Assembly: GCA_010909165.1 (NCBI GenBank)
Contig: MU008174.1
Coordinates: 124,001 to 188,000, forward strand
Direction of reading: 5' to 3'
Source: Anthoceros angustus
Lineage: Eukaryota; Streptophyta; Anthocerotopsida; Anthocerotales; Anthocerotaceae
Length of the DNA stretch: 64,000 nt
The notes beneath the pieces were generated by a model. The model was not told the origin of the DNA. It searched no databases and was given only the letters and a program-made list of their open reading frames with translations. Made by a program: the position numbers and the translations under genes. Shown piece after piece: positions 42,000 to 51,993 of this stretch. The first letter of the stretch is position 1. Each line of letters starts with the position of its first letter.

Positions 42000-44888
42000 T
42001 CAATGCCTGTCCCCACATGAACAGGATCCGTTCACAAATTTATGTACACGATGACCATCTCTTACTACAATTTCACGCTTCTCAAGGCCTGACATAATCT
42101 TGGTGCTGCTATGGCAGTCAGTGCACATACGAAGATTTTTGGTAACCACCAAAGTTGTGCCTTCCGGTGTGTTTAGCAGACCGTAGGCCAAAGCCAATTT
42201 TTCTGCATGTCCACATAACGCATCCTCCTTCTCCTCCTCAGTCACAGGCTTCAACACCAGCTGTGTTTGCGGTACATGGCCTCCTTCCTCCTTCAATCTC
42301 GAATTCACGCTCGTCAGCGTTGGGGAAATGTCAGACCTCTCTTCCCCTACTGTGAACTCATGCACCTCATTCTTCACTTCAATACATGCCTTAGCAGCCT
42401 TTTTCGTCGCACCAGCTGCCTTTCTTCGGAGTTCTATCCTATCTACATCATCCCACCTCCCTGCATTCGCATAGATGTTCCCCAACATCACGTATGGACT
42501 CGCACTTTCGGGTTTTAGTTTCACAAGATGGTCGAAACACCTTTCTCCGCGATCTACATCACCGTGGTTCTTGCAAGCACACAGCAAAGCTGTCCAACCC
42601 ACAACATCATTCAATGCCGTTGTTCGCAACAGATGTTCAGCCTCGTTCAATTGGCCTGACCGGCCAAGAAGATCAGCCATGCAACTATGGTGATATTCAC
42701 TGGGCACAATCCCATGGTCCTCGACCATCATCCTGAAATAACGTTGGCCCTCATTTACCAAGCCCATATGACCGCATGCCGCAAGGAGACATGTAAATGT
42801 GGTCTCATCTGGCTGAACACCTTGCTGCAGCATGTCTTCAAAGCAGCGGATCGCCATGTTACCATCACTATGTTCTGCATAGCCCTTGAGCATCGCCGTC
42901 CATGTCACCAAATTTTTTGAGGGCAATTCGTCAAAGACGTTACGGGCGTCTGCCAAACTCCCACATTTCGAGTACATGTCCACCAAGCAGCTGCTAATCA
43001 TTGTGTCACCTTCAAAACCTCTAGCACGTATCTGTGAGTGAATCTGCTTTCCTTGATCCAGCGCTCCTACACTGGCACATGCTTGAAGCATGCAGACAAA
43101 AGTCACCTGATCAGCCGGAGCAATGCCCTCATGCTGCATACTTGCATAAAGAGACAGAGCTTCCCTCCCGAGTCCCTTTTGAACATACCCTGCAATCATG
43201 GCATTCCAGGTACCCACATTCTTTCTAGGCACAGTGTCAAACACGTTGCGGGCATCCTCTAAGCTCCCGCATTTAGCATACATATTTACCAGGCTGCTTG
43301 GAATGGCAGCATTACTTTCAAGCCGCTGTTCCCGAATCTGCAAATGGAGCTCCTTCCCCTGCTGCAGGGATCCTACACTAGCACATGCCTGAAGAAGGCA
43401 CAAAAACGTAACACTATCAGCTGGACTAATGCCCTCATTTTGCATACTTGCATACAAGTCTAAAGCTTCTTGCCCAAGCCCCTTCTGACTATATGCTGCG
43501 ATCATGGAAGTCCATGTCACCACATCTCTCCTGGGCAAGCTGTCAAACACTTTCCGGGCTTCTTCCAACAAACCACATTTCGCATACATGTGGACCAATG
43601 CGCTACCAATAAACACGTCGCCATTGAGACCTCTATCACGCACTTTTAAGTGAAGCTGCTTTCCCTGCTGTAGGGCTCCTACATTTGCACATGCCTGAAT
43701 AAGGCGAACAAATATATAACTGTCAGCAGGAGTGATGCCCTCACGTTCCATGCTAGCATACAAGGCTAAGGCTTCTCGCCCATTCCCCTCCTGGCTATAT
43801 CCAGCAATCATGGCAGTCCAGGTCACCACGTCTCTCCGAGGCAAGCTGTCAAACACACTGCGAGCATCATCCACGCTGCCGCATTTTACATACATGTTCA
43901 CCAGGCTGCTGCCAACAAAGAAATCAGCCTTGGCAGCACTGGCCTGAATGTCAGCATGGACCTCCTTACCCAAATCCAGGTCCCCTGCAGAGGCACATGC
44001 CTTGAGAGCTGCTACGAAGATATGAGCGTCTGCCTTCACACCTGAACCTCGCATCTGTCGATAGAAGTTGATGGCCTGGATCGGCTGGCCGTGCCGAGCA
44101 TGCGCCAGAATGATGGAAGACCACATGTAAGCGTCAGGCATAGCCACATTCCTGAAGGCCTGCACTGCGTCCTCCAACTTGCCATGCCCAGCATACATTC
44201 CAATAATGTGATTAGCCAAGAATGCATGTGACCCAAACCCCTTTCTGAGGGCAAGAGCATGCACACGCCTTCCACAATCAAGATCCTTCCTTGCCATGCA
44301 CCTCTTCAGAACACGAAAGACAACCCCGCGGCCAATGTGACATCCCCTCTCCACCAGGATCTCCAACGCGTCAACAGCCTCACTCAGCTCTGCTTCCTCG
44401 CAACACTGGATCAGCACATCCTGTTCTGCATCATCCTTTCCCCTTATCGGCACATCCCGGCTGGCCAGCTCTAGACCGTTGCTGTCCCTATTTGCTGATC
44501 CTTCCTCACCATCACCAAGCCCCCTGGCCAGCTGCGAATCCACCCAGGCAGGCTTGTGGTAATTATCGAGCCACAGGGCCTCCTTGGAGGACTTGTTCCT
44601 GAAGTCAGGATGGCGGGAGCTTCTCTTCCCCGCCCTGTTGTCCCACCAGTCCGAGGGATTTGAGAAGAAGTGCTGCCACAAGATCTCCTGCCGCTCTCTC
44701 TGCGTCAATCCTTCGGTGGAAGAGGTGCCTGAGCAGGAAACTTCTCCATTTCCGCACTCCCTCGCTGCACCACCTGGGCTGTTGCCGAGCACAAACCCTC
44801 CAAACACCCGAGCAGAGCTTGGTTTGGCTGATAACAAGCTCGGACTATACGGGAGCGTTTTCAGCTGTGGAGGCTGCCGCATCGCCAT
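42000..44888 (-). CDS. PLS-class PPR protein with N-terminal PDF motif and DYW-type deaminase, 962 aa
   Basis: Paralogue of the gene at 38596-41121 with roughly 100 more residues, equal to about one extra PLS triplet. Intronless, ATG at 44888 (MAMRQPPQLKTLPYSP). Ser/Pro/Arg-rich N-terminus suits import into plastid or mitochondrion. PDF motif at residues 63-121 (WQHFFSNPSDWWDNRAGKRS, HPDFRNK, LWLDNYHKPAWV). PPR units repeat the pattern FIGSALVHMYAKCGLLEEA and GREALALYASM. The E region is followed by CGHAEKLALAYG (active-site Glu), CTDCH (zinc) and CSC. It ends DRH in place of DYW. Catalytic residues are intact, so an editing function is plausible. The edited sites could be predicted from positions 5 and 35 of each repeat. 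Confidence 0.96.
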   Translation of the reverse strand: MAMRQPPQLKTLPYSPSLLSAKPSSARVFGGFVLGNSPGGAARECGNGEVSCSGTSSTEGLTQRERQEILWQHFFSNPSDWWDNRAGKRSSRHPDFRNKSSKEALWLDNYHKPAWVDSQLARGLGDGEEGSANRDSNGLELASRDVPIRGKDDAEQDVLIQCCEEAELSEAVDALEILVERGCHIGRGVVFRVLKRCMARKDLDCGRRVHALALRKGFGSHAFLANHIIGMYAGHGKLEDAVQAFRNVAMPDAYMWSSIILAHARHGQPIQAINFYRQMRGSGVKADAHIFVAALKACASAGDLDLGKEVHADIQASAAKADFFVGSSLVNMYVKCGSVDDARSVFDSLPRRDVVTWTAMIAGYSQEGNGREALALYASMEREGITPADSYIFVRLIQACANVGALQQGKQLHLKVRDRGLNGDVFIGSALVHMYAKCGLLEEARKVFDSLPRRDVVTWTSMIAAYSQKGLGQEALDLYASMQNEGISPADSVTFLCLLQACASVGSLQQGKELHLQIREQRLESNAAIPSSLVNMYAKCGSLEDARNVFDTVPRKNVGTWNAMIAGYVQKGLGREALSLYASMQHEGIAPADQVTFVCMLQACASVGALDQGKQIHSQIRARGFEGDTMISSCLVDMYSKCGSLADARNVFDELPSKNLVTWTAMLKGYAEHSDGNMAIRCFEDMLQQGVQPDETTFTCLLAACGHMGLVNEGQRYFRMMVEDHGIVPSEYHHSCMADLLGRSGQLNEAEHLLRTTALNDVVGWTALLCACKNHGDVDRGERCFDHLVKLKPESASPYVMLGNIYANAGRWDDVDRIELRRKAAGATKKAAKACIEVKNEVHEFTVGEERSDISPTLTSVNSRLKEEGGHVPQTQLVLKPVTEEEKEDALCGHAEKLALAYGLLNTPEGTTLVVTKNLRMCTDCHSSTKIMSGLEKREIVVRDGHRVHKFVNGSCSCGDRH

Positions 44889-45057
44889 GTGATCCTTCCT
44901 TCAAGCACAATCATGCACGCTGCTGAGTGACCTTAGCTCACCTGATTGTTGGGAGGCTGGTCTCTCTGCATCGAGTCACATCACGAGAATGACAAGTTGC
45001 TTCACTGCCCAGCGTTTCTCTGCATTTTTCTGCCCTTTGGATAGTGCCCATAGGACG
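44889..45057. other. upstream region of the second PPR gene
   Basis: Probable promoter and 5' UTR; no motif recognised. Confidence 0.4.
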
Positions 45058-45270
45058 GGCTTCACGATCCACCACAACATAGGAGGGGAGGGTTCACGAT
45101 CCACCAAACTGGAAGAGCTTTACCATCCACCACGTTGGAAGGGAGTCACAATCCACAAAGTTTTGGACGTGTTTCACGACCCACCACCTTGTAAGAACTT
45201 CACGACCCACAACCTTGGAGGGGGTTCACGCCTCACCATCTTGGAAGGACTCCACGATCCATTCATCCCC
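45058..45270. repeat. minisatellite of about 32 bp, about seven copies
   Basis: Units vary around ttcacgatccaccaccttgg, each followed by a G-rich tail. They sit in the space between the divergent promoters of the second PPR gene and BRCA2. Confidence 0.85.
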
Positions 45271-45441
45271 GCACAGGTTAAACCGGAATTGTAGAGCTAC
45301 ATATGTACATAAAACACCTCCAAAATTGGATACACCTTCAAGCTGTCCGGCCAATAGGTAGGCGATTCCGTTCCCGACTTCACTCGAGCTTGAATCTATG
45401 TGAAAGGGCGGGAAACCTTAGAGCTCCAGGAGCCAGGCGAA

Positions 45442-48400
45442 ATGTGTTTGTCCAGGAGAATTCTGCATGCTGAGGCGCTTGCCGGCCAGGAAGGAGCAAT
45501 GCAGGACGCAATTTGGAAATCAAAGGTTGCACGGACATGGTCTGTGGTGCGATCGGGAGATGCTGAGGACGGGAAGTGGAGACTTGTCAAGGGCGAATCC
45601 GTCTCCAGCCAGGCGGTGCAGTTGGAGCAATCTCGAGAGCCGTTCCTGCCTCCGCTTGCTGATTTCCTTTGCAGTATTGATTCGAACAGAGCTTCGCACA
45701 TTCGCAGTATTGACTCGAACAGAGCTCTGCACACAGACAAAGCGGATCAGTCAGATATGTGTCCAGGTGAGGTATTCTGGGTTTCAAAAGCTTGACTGTA
45801 TGATTTTCGTTTGTGTTAGAAGCGGAGGAGACTTCTGCTCTGCTCACAGTGTCACAGTAGATAAAGCTAGAGTTTGTCCTGAAGATCCACCTGGCTACTT
45901 GGCTGGAAGACAACGAAGACCAAGCAATGTGGTGAAACCTAGTAAGTTGTCTGCTCAGGGCCTCGTGGTTGATGAAGCTGGATGTCATGAACCGGATTGG
46001 ACTGCAGATTAAGTGCTGCATTTGGCCACAGGGATTGAGTTTGCAGGAGCAACTTCCTTCTTTCAGACTGCCTCGGGGAAGGCAGTTGTACTTAATACAC
46101 TTTCCGTCAGCAGAGCAAGGGATTTGCTGGTAGAAAACGATGGAACGCCAATGGAGACTGCAGATTTTGCAGCAGGCCCATTAGCAGCAGGTCTTGAGTT
46201 CGCAGGAGCAGCCTCCTTGTTTCAGACTGCCTCGGGGAAGGAAGTTGCACTTGATGCAGTTTCTGTCAGGAGAGCAAGCGATTTGTTCGCAGGAGACGAT
46301 GGAATGCCGCAAGGGACTGCAGGTATTCCAGCTTCTCCCAATATTGCTTCAGCTTCAAGGCGTTCTCTTGATATTGCTGCGAGGAAGGAAATCCGGCCAG
46401 TCGATCCTGCAGTCAGTCGGTTGATATCTGCAGACACGTTGGTCCCGAAAACATCAGTTCCGTTAGCAGCGGAGGAAGTGGATGTTTCATCGTTTCCTGC
46501 TCCAGCGTGGCAGAGATTTGCTGTACCGAATGCAGCCTTGAGAAAAGCTGAGGCTCTCTTGGAAGAGGTATGCGGTGCGGAGCCTCTTCCTTACAGGCAG
46601 AGCAGAACTCTAACAGGAAATCCCCACAGGATCCAGGTTTCGGAGTGGGCTGTCAAAAGGGCTGAGGGGCTTTTGGATGGCTCAGCTAATGCAGGTAAGG
46701 ATGGCATATTGTATCCCTTTGCAGTCCTGCCAGATTCAGCCGTGACGAGGGCAGAAGCTGTTTTGGAAAGAAGAGATCCTATCCAGCCTCTCTCAGGCCG
46801 TGAAACTGTCACCCGACGTGGCGACTCTATCAGCTGTCGAAAATATCAGGTTTCTGAGTCGGCAATTAGGCACGCAGAAGAGCTGCTGCAAAGCTCAGCG
46901 AATGGAAGACTGTATGACACCAGGGGAGCATACGCAGCTGGAAGCTTTCGTAAGATTACTGAGAAGCAGGTGAAGGTACTGCACGAAGATGAAAAGGAGG
47001 CCGATAGTGCATCTAAGAGTGAAGGTGGACTTCAAAACATGGTAGGAGAGTCCCACGTGCCTGGCCGGGAGAAAGCCGGTCTGGAGAGGGGCAAAGGTGC
47101 ATCTGGATTTATGGCTCCGAGGCAAAACACCCATGTGTCTCCTGAGCAAGGGGTGACAACTGCTTTCAGAATTCCTCGTCTCCAGAGGTGTGCCTTTGCC
47201 ATGTTCCTGCTTGAACTTAAGGTCAATACTGTTCTTTGTAATTACATACTTTTGAGGTTCCGCAACTTTGTTCAGGCCACCAGAACTAAAGACTGCATCA
47301 GAAAGCAGTTTCAATCAAGGGACATCACTCTGCAGGGAATCTCGACGAGTAACATCCTTTTCCAAAAAGCCCACCAAAACCTGCAAGTGGATGGAGGAGT
47401 ACTTTGGTGGTCCTCCCGGGTTAGATTCTGTGAGTATTATCACGGTGAGGAATGCCTCTGAAATGTGTCTTTGGAAATGACACAGTACGCGTCCTCTGGT
47501 CTTTCAGGGGAGGCATCCGGACAGAGAAGTAGAAGGCATTTCTGCTAGTACTGCCGCCGCTTTCAGGGTAAAACATTTGGCAGAAGGCAAGACGGAGTAC
47601 TTTGGTGCAGAAGATTTCAGGCGTATGCTTTGTCGAGCTGGAGCAGAGTCTGCTTATGTTACCTCTCAGTAGTGTCTTCGACTCCTCATTAAGCAGACTC
47701 TTGGTTCTCTCAGGCCTTTATCCACGCTGTGAAAGTTCTGGCAAAGCTGAAAATGGTGTAAAGCGTCCTGATGACGTCTTCCTTGTCGCAGATGGGTCAC
47801 TAACCACTATAAGTGGATCATCTGGAAGTTGGCATCTTATGAACGCAGCTATCCTATGCAAGCTGCTGGCAAATACCTCACTCGTGATAGAGTCTTCAGT
47901 GAGCTGTTACATAGGTACGGGTTACCAGCTAACTGCTTTTTTGATTCATCCACATATGTTCTTTTTGTGCCAGGGCTCGTGACGGGTTTGTTTTCATGAA
48001 GGTACCATCGGGAGTATAGGGATGGACATCGATCTGCCCTGAAAAGGATTACAGAAAGGGACTCGCCTTCTTCTCAGGTTATCGTTCTTTGTATCTCGTC
48101 TACAAATGGCCAAGTGGTTGATGGGGTATCTAGCAACCGCAAAACAACTGTGGAAGTGACCGACGGTTGGTAGGTAAAGCGCTTTGTCTACCATTGTTCT
48201 ACTACATGTACCGGCTGTGAACCTTGCTGCCGTCTGAAAACTTTTTTCTGATTACAGGTACCGTTTGACCGCTACTCTGGACACACCTCTATCTCAGAAG
48301 CTTAGAAGTGGCAAGCTGTTTGTTGGCCAGAAACTGCGGGTGAGACTATGCCTTACATCCGAGAGTTGAGCATTGCTCAGGACCCGTTTGACAAACCCCA

Positions 48401-50607
48401 TATGCTGTTTAGGTCTGTGGAGCTGTGTTCCAAGGTTACACCGACGGCACGCCTCCCTTAGTGGTAACGCACTGAAGCAGTTGTTTCGTGGTTACAAAAC
48501 GCTCATGTCATTTGATTCCAGACTGAATGTTTCCTTGTTGCAGGCATTTCCAGTATCATCGTTGGCCATCCATATGAATGGCACGTTCAGGGCACATTGG
48601 GCTGATCGCCTAGGCTTCGGTGAGACTGTGACATGGGTTAGACCCTCTGTGTAGAGATCAAATAAGTAGCTCTGTTGTTCTGAGAGCTGGATTTCTGCCT
48701 CTTGCTAGGTCATGTTCCACCAGTTCCTCTTGCTCTCAAGTGCGTGAAGAACAACGGTGGTCCTGTTGCTGCAACAGTAGTTGTTGTTACTCGTCTGTAC
48801 CCAATCTTGTACAAGGAAAGGTAGGATTGTCACAAGGGGGGCATTGTTTTGTTGATAACCTGTTCGGTTTAGCAACTGGACCCGTAACTCTGTTTTGCAA
48901 CTGGTGGGAATGCTAGGCTTCGGGATGGCAGATCAATTGTGCGGTGTGCAAGAGCAGAGAACTTAGCCTCTAGTCAGTACGATGCCAGGTGACTGGGTTT
49001 CGGGACTGCAGGAGTTTTTAGATCTGAGCACTTGAGCTTGCCTTCGCAAAAGACTCTGAATTATCTTCAGTTCTGGTGCTGACCTCCGTTCAATGGTGCT
49101 GCTTGCTCCCAGGCGAAATAGCATTATTGATGCTACGAAACTGAAATTGGAAGAAGAGGGCCAGAACTTGTTCTCAGGAAACGAACCGGCAGATGAAGGT
49201 GCCCTGCTTTTTGCCAGAATTGTAAATGCAGGAGAACCTGAGCTAATTTTCGCGACGCTGACTAAATCCCAGAGGCAGTCATTGGACAAGTTTCAGCTGA
49301 GGAGGCAGGTAATACAGGGTTCAATTCCCGGTGGATAATGCAGCCAGACCTGCATTGCTGGAATGATGTTGCTATGGAATTGTATTGTAGATCGCGATGC
49401 AGAAAGTAGCTGAAACGAGAATTCAGGAAGCTTTGTGTCAAGCTGATTTACTGTCTCGGGACGTAAGTCCGTTTTTGCAAGTCCGGGTTTCTGGGGTTCT
49501 TGCAAAGGACTCCCTTGTCGATTTCGATACCAAGGAAGGATTTGTAACACTATGGAGTCCACATGACGATCAGGTGAGGCCTTCAAATCTATCTGCCTGA
49601 CTTTCAAGTACACCTCGGGATCTTGGCTGACTTTATGTGTATAGATTAGGAGCATGAAGGAAGGTGCAATATATCGAGTCTCAGACTTGACGACTGTGCC
49701 GGACAGGAGCTTCACATCTGCTGACAATCTCGTCCACTTACGGGCAACGAGGGCGACAAAGTGGCAAGAATTGACGCAAGAGTCTGCTAGAAAGTTACAG
49801 TGAGTTTTTTCACTCGCGTTTGGCAGTGTCTTGATTGCCCCGAAGTCAATAGCAGCTGAGATGCTGTATCTTGTGCAGGTTTGATTATGCCCCCCGCATA
49901 GCTACTCGGATATGTAAGCTTGAAGAGCTTGCTGATGGAAGGTAACAAATCTGAGAGTAACAAAATCTTTCCTCTGGAGTCGGATATGCATTTGAAGTTG
50001 AGACTGTAGCCTGTTTGTGTTGTGCAGAGACTTTGATGTCGCTTGTGTAGTCCTGCACATCGGGGAAGTCGATGAATCTGGGTTCCATAGGCGTCAGTGG
50101 GTATTCGTCACTGATGGTTCCGAGGAAACTGAAGACTCAGGGTCTGGGTGTACATCATTACTTGCCATCGAACACCACGCCTCACATGAAGCTTTTATGC
50201 CCTTTGAGTCCAACTTGCTAGGTTGTGTGGTAAGCATGGAAAGGCTCTGAAGCACCGATCGCCGCTACGTTTTACCCGGGTGACATCTGAGTAGTGAACT
50301 GAATGCAGGTGGGATACTGCAACCTGAAGAAGCTTCGTCGGGACTCGGATAATGCTCTGTGGGTGGCAAAGTCATCCCTCCTTGCTTTCCGCGCGTCGAA
50401 GCTGACATCTGCAAGCTGTAAACATTTGAAAGAGTCGGCAGATGTTGTGCGGAAATGGGCAGCTGAAAATGCTTCTGTAAGGCACATTTCGTCTAGCTTC
50501 ACTATGATTGCTCTTCAGATATCTTCCATCCTAACCATTTGCACTGTACACTGTTTCAGAAGATCGAATTTCTTCGTGAAAGAATTACGTCGGAGCTCAT
50601 TAAGTAG
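45442..50607 (+). CDS. BRCA2: BRCA2, homologous-recombination mediator, 19 exons
   Basis: Loads RAD51/DMC1 on single-stranded DNA in the nucleus. Exons: 45442-45766, 45858-45941, 46032-47187, 47276-47429, 47508-47668, 47792-47914, 48002-48169, 48258-48339, 48413-48463, 48544-48619, 48709-48820, 48917-48988, 49113-49308, 49391-49573, 49645-49799, 49879-49941, 50028-50229, 50309-50476, 50560-50607. Total 3579 nt, 1192 aa, near the size of other plant BRCA2 proteins. Two full BRC repeats (FFQTASGKAVVL and LFQTASGKEVAL, each with the FxTA-type RAD51 contact) are followed by four half-repeats. Then the helical domain (WVTNHYKWIIWKLASYERSY), OB1 (TDGWYRLTATLDTPLS; GTFRAHWADRLGF), a short tower-like helical insert (exons 13-14), OB2 and OB3. 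Intron phases agree at all 18 junctions. An upstream non-coding or coding exon cannot be excluded. Confidence 0.95.
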
Positions 50608-51204
50608 TGTGATATGGCTTTAATTGAGCAGGGTCCATAAATCCATTGACTTTGATAAATATGCCATTTCTCAATTTTATAGTAAGTTTTTCATCATAGT
50701 TCCAAAAATTTGGTGATGTCCTATTCGGAGTTCACCTAGTCCAAGCACGACATCAATTTCTACATATTTCTCAAGAGCATGAAATATTTTTCCTTTGCAA
50801 TTGGGACATAGAGAAATGTCCTTCTTCCATGCACAAGACTTGCGGTGCACTAAACGGGTGACCACATGCATTCTCCTTGATGATCTCTCTCTTTTATTAC
50901 CATCCCGACAAATGGTACAAGCAATTGTTTCATGCTCATAGTGCACCTAAGGTAATATTTGGTACATCAATTATTTCATTGTCCAGATTTGATTCAAAGA
51001 TTTGTTACCTCTTACTTCTTATAAAAAAGAAACGTCCTATACATAGCTTTCTCGATCAATATCATAAGCTTAACTTTTGACATGATTAAACAATCAAGGA
51101 TAAAACATAAGTTTGAGAGGCTCCTCAATCCTTGCCAACAACCGTGTGATTTCCATTACGCAATATTATTATTTCAAACTTGTTTCGTTGTCCAGTCCAC
51201 CCAA
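50608..51204. other. AT-rich spacer
   Basis: BRCA2 3' UTR and flank. A minus frame at 50677-50946 contains CTIC...CPNCKGK, possibly a zinc-binding remnant, but it lacks further support. No gene called. Confidence 0.4.
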
Positions 51205-51438
51205 CCAGATGGTACCCCTTGAGAGGAGTCGACCATAAATATCAGATGGCCAGTTGTGGGATCCACAGCTAGTATATAGATGTTATATATATATGGACTC
51301 TCTCCACGGGGATACAGTCTCCCAGATGGTACCTCTTGAGAGGAGTCAACCATAAATATCAGATGGCCAGTTGTAGGATCCACAGCTACTATATAGATGT
51401 TATATATATATGGACTCTCTCCACGGGGATACAGTCTC
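51205..51438. repeat. 117-bp tandem duplication
   Basis: Copy 1 is 51205-51321 and copy 2 is 51322-51438, almost identical. On the minus strand each copy reads DPTTGHLIFMVDSSQ...VPSG in one continuous frame, because 117 is divisible by three. Confidence 0.92.
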
Positions 51439-51894
51439 CCGATGATGCACCCTAATCTATATCACGCGGTTCTCGATCACCGGCACATGGTTTCACACCT
51501 AATGTGGAAACTTGCCTCTACGGGTAATGAAAAGAGTGGAAGGAGGGATATGCGTCGTCGCACACGACCTACAAACTGTTTCCATGCAAAGGGATAATCT
51601 AATTTCTTAGCTCCAAAGCTTTCACATGCTCAAACACCAGAAAATGAGAGGTTTTCAACCTTTAATACCAAGAAACACAAGGTTTTTTTTTTGTAAAAAA
51701 AATAAAAATCATGCAAAAAATGAGGCCAATCGAAGACCAACAAACTTTAAAAAGAGAGCTAACTGTCTAAAAGTCTAATATAGCAGCAGCGAGAGCTTTT
51801 CTTAACCTTTAACACTAGTTACCGAAAAGCTTTTCAACCTTTAATACCTTATCCCCTCAGTATGGACACAGTTTGTACATATTTAATATACATA

Positions 51895-51993
51895 AGACCA
51901 GTCCTAGGATGAGGATGAGGCATATTAAGACTAGTCCTAGGATGCGGATGAGGCATATTAAGACCAGTCCTAGGATGAGGATGAGGCATATTA
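51895..51993. repeat. 33-bp tandem repeat, three copies
   Basis: Units at 51895, 51928 and 51961: agaccagtcctaggatgagg followed by atgaggcatatta. The last copy touches the stop codon of the AP2-like gene, so the array lies in its 3' UTR. Confidence 0.95.

Noticed and set aside
45820-45857. Alternative start of BRCA2 exon 2 at 45820 or 45850
   Set aside because: Both put exon 1 and exon 2 out of phase. The acceptor before 45858 joins them in phase.
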